From the NCBI GenBank assembly GCA_012274165.1, contig JAAPAA010000140.1:1-10185 (forward strand): a stretch of DNA of 10,185 nt, written 5' to 3'. The position numbers and the translations under genes were made by a program. Below are positions 5,623 to 10,185 of the stretch, one piece after another; position 1 is the stretch's first letter, and the number at the start of each line of letters is the position of its first letter. This stretch comes from Thiobacillaceae bacterium (GTDB lineage: Bacteria; Pseudomonadota; Gammaproteobacteria; Burkholderiales; Thiobacillaceae). A model generated the notes under the pieces. That model did no database searches and was not told where the DNA came from. It was given only the letters and a program-made list of their open reading frames with translations.

Positions 5623-8359
5623 ATGGAGTCTCCAGCGCGTCGATTAACAGCGCATCCAGTTCTGCCCGGTGCCGTGACAGATGGCCCGATGCCGGCGCAG
5701 CCGCAGCGGGGCGACCGGCGTAATGGAAATGCTGCCCGCCGGGCGCGCAATGGTTGAGGTGATGCTGGCTCTGATACCACGCGCCCTGGTTCATCGGTTC
5801 TTCCTGCGCCCAAACGAAAGTAGCGGCCTGAGGATAAGCATTCAACACGCGGCGAAACACCTCTTCAGGGAACGGGTAAAGCTGTTCCACGCGTACCAGC
5901 GCGATGTCGTCCAGCCCGCGCGCTGCGCGTGCCGCTTCGAGGTCAAACCACACCCGCCCGCTGCATGCCACTACGCGTTTTGCCTGAACTGGCGCGCGCG
6001 GGTCGTCGATCACGGGCTGGAATGCGCCATGGCTCAAATCGGCCAGCGACGAGGTGGAGGCCGGGTAACGCAGCAGACCCTTGGGCGACAGAATCACCAG
6101 CGGCTTGCGCAGGGGTCGCACCAGTTGCCGCCGCAACAGGTGAAACATCTGCGCGGGCAGCGTGGGTACGCAGACCTGGATGTTGTCCTGCGCGCACAGC
6201 TGCAAAAAACGCTCCAGCCGGGCGGAAGAGTGTTCCGGCCCCTGCCCCTCCAGTCCATGCGGCAGCATCAGCGTGAGGCCGCATAAACGGCCCCATTTGG
6301 CTTCGCCGCTGGCGATGAATTGATCGATCACCACCTGCGCGCCGTTGGCAAAATCGCCGAACTGCGCTTCCCACACCACGAGCGTGTCGGGGTCGGCGGT
6401 CGCGTAGCCGTATTCGAACGCCAGCACCGCTTCTTCCGACAGCAGCGAATCGATGATGGTGAAATTGCCCTGACGCGCGTGCAGATGTTCGAGCGGGATA
6501 TAGACGCCGCTTTGGCGCCGTTCGCGCTTCTGGTCGTGCCACACCGCATGGCGATGGAAGAAGGTGCCGCGCGCCGAATCCTGGCCCGACACGCGCACGT
6601 TGTAACCGCTGTCGAGCAGGCTGGCATAGGCGAGATTTTCAGCGTAGCCCCAATCGACAGGCAACTCGCCCGCGCGCATTTTGCGGCGGTCATCCAGCAC
6701 CTTCTGCACCCGCGAATGCAGTTCGATTTCGTGTTGCAGGGTGGTGATGCGCTCGCCGAGAAAATCCAGCCGCCCGGCCGCGATGGCGGCCGTCACCTCA
6801 GCCTCCGGATGACCGCTGAAACGCGCCCAGTCGATGCCAAAAACCTGATCGAAGTCGGACTGCGCCGGAGGGTTCAGCGAGCCGCCCTGTTCGAGCCGTT
6901 CGCGGCAGCGGTCAACCATGTCGTCGGCCTGCGTCTGCGTCAACACGCCCTCATCCACCAGCCGCTGCGCATACAGAGTACGGGTGCTGGGGTGCGCCTG
7001 AATCCGGCGATACATCAGCGGCTGGGTAGCGAGCGGCTCATCCTGCTCGTTGTGGCCATGGCGGCGGTAGCACACCAGGTCGATAAAGACATTCTTGTGG
7101 AAGGTGTAGCGGAAATCGACCGCGGTGCGCACCGCGAAGGCCACTGCCTCGGGATCGTCCGCGTTGACGTGCAGCACCGGCGCTTCGACCATTTTGGCGA
7201 CATCGGTGCAATACAGAGTCGAACGCACATCGCGCGGGTCGGATGTGGTGAAACCGATCTGGTTGTTGATCACGACATGGATCGCGCCATGGTTGCGAAA
7301 ACCCCGCGTCTGCGACATGTTGAGGCTTTCCATCACCACGCCCTGCCCCGACAGGGCGGCGTCGCCGTGCAGGATCACCGGCACCACTTCGTAACCGAGC
7401 ACATCGCCGCGCCGGTCCTGGCGGGCGCGTACCGACCCGCGCACCACCGGATGCACGATTTCGAGGTGCGAGGGGTTGAAGGCCAGCGCCAGGTGCACCG
7501 GCCCGTTCGGCATCGTCACATCGGTTGAAAAACCCTGGTGGTATTTCACGTCACCGGACAGGGGCGCGGCGTCGCCATTCTTCGGCTCTTCGTAGAGGCT
7601 TTCCAGCGAGCGCCCCATGATGTTGACCAGCACGTTGATGCGACCACGGTGCGCCATTCCCATCACGACTTCCTTCGCACCATGGCGCGCGCAGCGCGAG
7701 ATCACCAGGTCGAGCAGCGGGATCAGGCTTTCCCCGCCTTCCAGCGAAAAGCGTTTCTGCCCGACATAACGAGTGTGCAGGAATTTTTCCAGCGTCTCGG
7801 CATCGGTGAGCCGTTGCAGCAACTGCTTTTTCAGCGGGACCGACGCGCCATAGCTTCCTTGCGCCGATTCAAAGCGTTCCTGCAGCCAGCGTTTACGCGC
7901 CACATCGGTGATGTGCATGTATTCGATGCCGATATGGCCGCAGTACGCGCTATTCAAGCGCTGCAATATATCTGTCAGCGTAGTGCGATCCACCCCGAAC
8001 AGCGAGCCGGTCTCGAATTCGCGGCCGAGATCGGCTTCGGTCAGGCCGTAATGAGCGGGGTCTAGTTCGGGCGTGGGCGGCGGTTCAAAGCGCCGCAACG
8101 GGTCGAGATCGGCTCGCCGCACGCCCAAATAGCGATAGGCATTGATCAGCCGGAGCACAGCAACCTGCGCCGCATACGATCTTTCAGGGGCTTCAGCCCC
8201 TAGAAAGTCGGAGTCCCCTTGTGGGGCATCCGACCCACCTCCCGTTACCGGCAGCGGCTGCGTCAGCCAGGGTGCCAGGGCGTCGTCGCTGAACTGCTCG
8301 AGATACGCCGCATTGCCGGCATACAGCGGGGACGTTGGCAGCCAGTCAGGCGAATTCAT
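5612..8359 (-). CDS. odhA: 2-oxoglutarate dehydrogenase E1 (thiamine diphosphate-dependent)
   Basis: E1 subunit (also called sucA) that decarboxylates 2-oxoglutarate with thiamine diphosphate and succinylates the E2 lipoyl group. Numbering from the ATG at 8359 gives 915 residues, slightly shorter than E. coli SucA (933). The E1 body is typical: EYMHI, KRFSLEGGESLIP, MAHRGRINVL (His237), FNPSHLE (His298), GDAA (332-335) with NN (365-366) for ThDP/Mg binding, and the C-terminal transketolase-like half with GQGPEHSSARLERFLQ. The N-terminal LYAGNAAYLEQ start of the E1o N-terminal motif is present, but the usual continuation (DPxSVDxxWRxxF) is missing. In its place, residues 42-60 are encoded by a double-hairpin repeat-like sequence. 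Two starts are possible: ATG at 8359, or TTG at 8365 (917 residues); neither has a strong ribosome binding site. gltA ends 18 bases upstream, and odhB overlaps the 3' end by 11 bases. Confidence 0.96.
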   Translation of the reverse strand: MNSPDWLPTSPLYAGNAAYLEQFSDDALAPWLTQPLPVTGGGSDAPQGDSDFLGAEAPERSYAAQVAVLRLINAYRYLGVRRADLDPLRRFEPPPTPELDPAHYGLTEADLGREFETGSLFGVDRTTLTDILQRLNSAYCGHIGIEYMHITDVARKRWLQERFESAQGSYGASVPLKKQLLQRLTDAETLEKFLHTRYVGQKRFSLEGGESLIPLLDLVISRCARHGAKEVVMGMAHRGRINVLVNIMGRSLESLYEEPKNGDAAPLSGDVKYHQGFSTDVTMPNGPVHLALAFNPSHLEIVHPVVRGSVRARQDRRGDVLGYEVVPVILHGDAALSGQGVVMESLNMSQTRGFRNHGAIHVVINNQIGFTTSDPRDVRSTLYCTDVAKMVEAPVLHVNADDPEAVAFAVRTAVDFRYTFHKNVFIDLVCYRRHGHNEQDEPLATQPLMYRRIQAHPSTRTLYAQRLVDEGVLTQTQADDMVDRCRERLEQGGSLNPPAQSDFDQVFGIDWARFSGHPEAEVTAAIAAGRLDFLGERITTLQHEIELHSRVQKVLDDRRKMRAGELPVDWGYAENLAYASLLDSGYNVRVSGQDSARGTFFHRHAVWHDQKRERRQSGVYIPLEHLHARQGNFTIIDSLLSEEAVLAFEYGYATADPDTLVVWEAQFGDFANGAQVVIDQFIASGEAKWGRLCGLTLMLPHGLEGQGPEHSSARLERFLQLCAQDNIQVCVPTLPAQMFHLLRRQLVRPLRKPLVILSPKGLLRYPASTSSLADLSHGAFQPVIDDPRAPVQAKRVVACSGRVWFDLEAARAARGLDDIALVRVEQLYPFPEEVFRRVLNAYPQAATFVWAQEEPMNQGAWYQSQHHLNHCAPGGQHFHYAGRPAAAAPASGHLSRHRAELDALLIDALETPYES
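8181..8234. repeat. Double-hairpin REP-like sequence within the odhA coding region
   Basis: Two adjacent inverted repeats. The first (8181-8207) pairs CTTTCAGGGGCT with AGCCCCTAGAAAG around a 2-base centre, perfect except for one bulged A. The second (8207-8234) pairs GTCGGAGTCCCC with GGGGCATCCGAC around TTGT, with perfect outer 6-bp and inner 4-bp arms and two mismatched pairs between them. GGGGCTTCAGCCCC-type cores are typical of dispersed REP-like palindromes. It is in frame with odhA, has no stop codon, and encodes residues 42-60 (GSDAPQGDSDFLGAEAPER), a segment with no counterpart I can see in known E1 proteins. Whether other copies exist in the genome cannot be told from this window. 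Confidence 0.65.
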
Positions 8360-8377
8360 CGGCAATCGATTCGCAGC

Positions 8378-9673
<1,296 letters not shown>

Positions 9674-9703
9674 TCCTGATCCACTCAATTAATTGCAGCC
9701 CAC

Positions 9704-9958
9704 TCATGTCGCAGCGCGAAATTTTTGCAGGCGTTGCACAATCGCTGCAAGCCCGACATCCCCCTCGGGCGTCCTGCCTTGCAACCGGTCTGCAATCTCC
9801 ATGTCCGACAACGTCAGCAGCCGCTCCAGCGCGGCTGTCTCATCAGGCTGAAGTGTAGCGTGGTGCGCGGCCCAAAAGCCACCCAGCCAGATATCCAGTT
9901 CCAGCAAACCTCGGCGGCAGCGCCAGGCGATCCGTTCAGCGGCGAACGAATCAGACAC
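9704..9958 (-). CDS. sdhE: SdhE, FAD assembly factor for succinate dehydrogenase
   Basis: Small soluble protein (84 residues; also YgfY, Sdh5 or SDHAF2 family) that helps attach FAD covalently to the SdhA flavoprotein. The family hallmark RGxxE is present as RRGLLELD near residues 15-22, followed by the conserved tryptophan/aromatic stretch and the C-terminal helix LERLLTLSDMEIADRLQGR. Length is normal. The start is GTG at 9958: an in-frame TGA lies just upstream and there is no ATG, so no longer form is possible. It overlaps the last 8 bases of sdhB (9951-9958) and has no clear Shine-Dalgarno, suggesting translation coupled to sdhB. Its place between sdhB and gltA supports the role. Confidence 0.95.
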   Translation of the reverse strand: MSDSFAAERIAWRCRRGLLELDIWLGGFWAAHHATLQPDETAALERLLTLSDMEIADRLQGRTPEGDVGLAAIVQRLQKFRAAT

Positions 9959-10184
9959 GCCGTTTCACCAGCAGGGATTTGATCCGCCCGATGGCTTCTG
10001 TCGGATTCAGGCCCTTGGGGCAGGCATCGACACAACTCATGATGCCGCGACAGCGATACAGCCGGTACGGGTCTTCCAGGTTATCCAGCCGCTCGGCACT
10101 CGCCTCGTCACGCGTATCGGCGATAAACCGATACGCCTGCAGCAAGCCGGCCGGGCCGACGAACTTGTCCGGGTTCCACCAGAA
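9951..10184 (-). CDS. sdhB: SdhB, succinate dehydrogenase iron-sulfur subunit (5' end outside window)
   Basis: C-terminal 77 residues of the iron-sulfur subunit of succinate dehydrogenase (complex II), which carries electrons from the SdhA flavin to ubiquinone at the inner membrane. The fragment begins FWWNPDKFVGPAGLLQAYRF and contains the cluster-ligand motif CRGIMSCVDACPKGLNP, in which three cysteines and the following CP belong to the [3Fe-4S] and [4Fe-4S] centres. It ends RIKSLLVKRRV, closely like E. coli SdhB. The frame is open to the window edge, so the start, the [2Fe-2S] domain and the promoter of the operon are not visible. The stop codon lies inside the sdhE start region. Confidence 0.96.
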   Translation of the reverse strand, partial: FWWNPDKFVGPAGLLQAYRFIADTRDEASAERLDNLEDPYRLYRCRGIMSCVDACPKGLNPTEAIGRIKSLLVKRRV

Positions 10185-10185
10185 C

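Noticed and set aside
6320..7528. Plus-strand open frame of 402 codons opposite odhA
   Set aside because: Antisense to conserved E1 catalytic sequence, with low-complexity His/Arg/Gln-rich content, no domain and no separate ribosome binding context.
8181..8207. Reading the GGGGC hairpin in odhA as a transcription terminator
   Set aside because: It lies inside an intact reading frame and has no U-tract on either strand; a repeat-like element fits better.

Overview
The window is part of a bacterial chromosome. Every gene I can support lies on the minus strand, so transcription runs from high to low coordinates. The gene order (sdhB-sdhE-gltA-odhA/sucA-odhB/sucB), the high-GC coding bias and the protein sequences point to a betaproteobacterium, possibly Nitrosomonadales. 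This is inferred from gene order and remembered family sequences; no rRNA or other marker gene is present.

Region 1 (10185 down to 4516) is the end of a TCA-cycle operon. It holds the C-terminal part of SdhB (succinate dehydrogenase iron-sulfur subunit), SdhE (FAD-attachment factor for SdhA), citrate synthase GltA, and the E1 (OdhA) and E2 (OdhB) subunits of 2-oxoglutarate dehydrogenase. The genes overlap or sit a few bases apart, which implies co-transcription and translational coupling. A perfect 8-bp hairpin (4478-4497) follows odhB and probably ends or weakens the operon. No E3 gene (lpd) follows odhB, although one often does.

Region 2 (4378 down to 2026) is a two-gene phosphorelay module: a 560-residue response regulator with a receiver domain followed by TPR-like helical repeats and no DNA-binding domain, then a 217-residue soluble histidine kinase with no sensor or membrane region. 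The two genes are 16 bases apart.

Region 3 (2025 down to 1696) is about 330 bases without a supported gene. It contains a small palindrome over a strong Shine-Dalgarno sequence and a candidate heat-shock-like promoter just before clpS.

Region 4 (1695 down to 1) is clpS-clpA: the N-degron adaptor, then the AAA+ unfoldase of the ClpAP protease, cut off by the window edge after its first ATPase domain.

The most unusual signals are in the 2-oxoglutarate dehydrogenase genes. odhA carries an in-frame double-hairpin repeat-like sequence (8181-8234) that encodes part of a shortened N-terminal segment. OdhB has a lipoyl domain and a catalytic domain but no recognisable peripheral subunit-binding domain between them. 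Both changes affect parts expected to matter for complex assembly. I found no CRISPR array, tRNA, rRNA, insertion sequence or phage gene.
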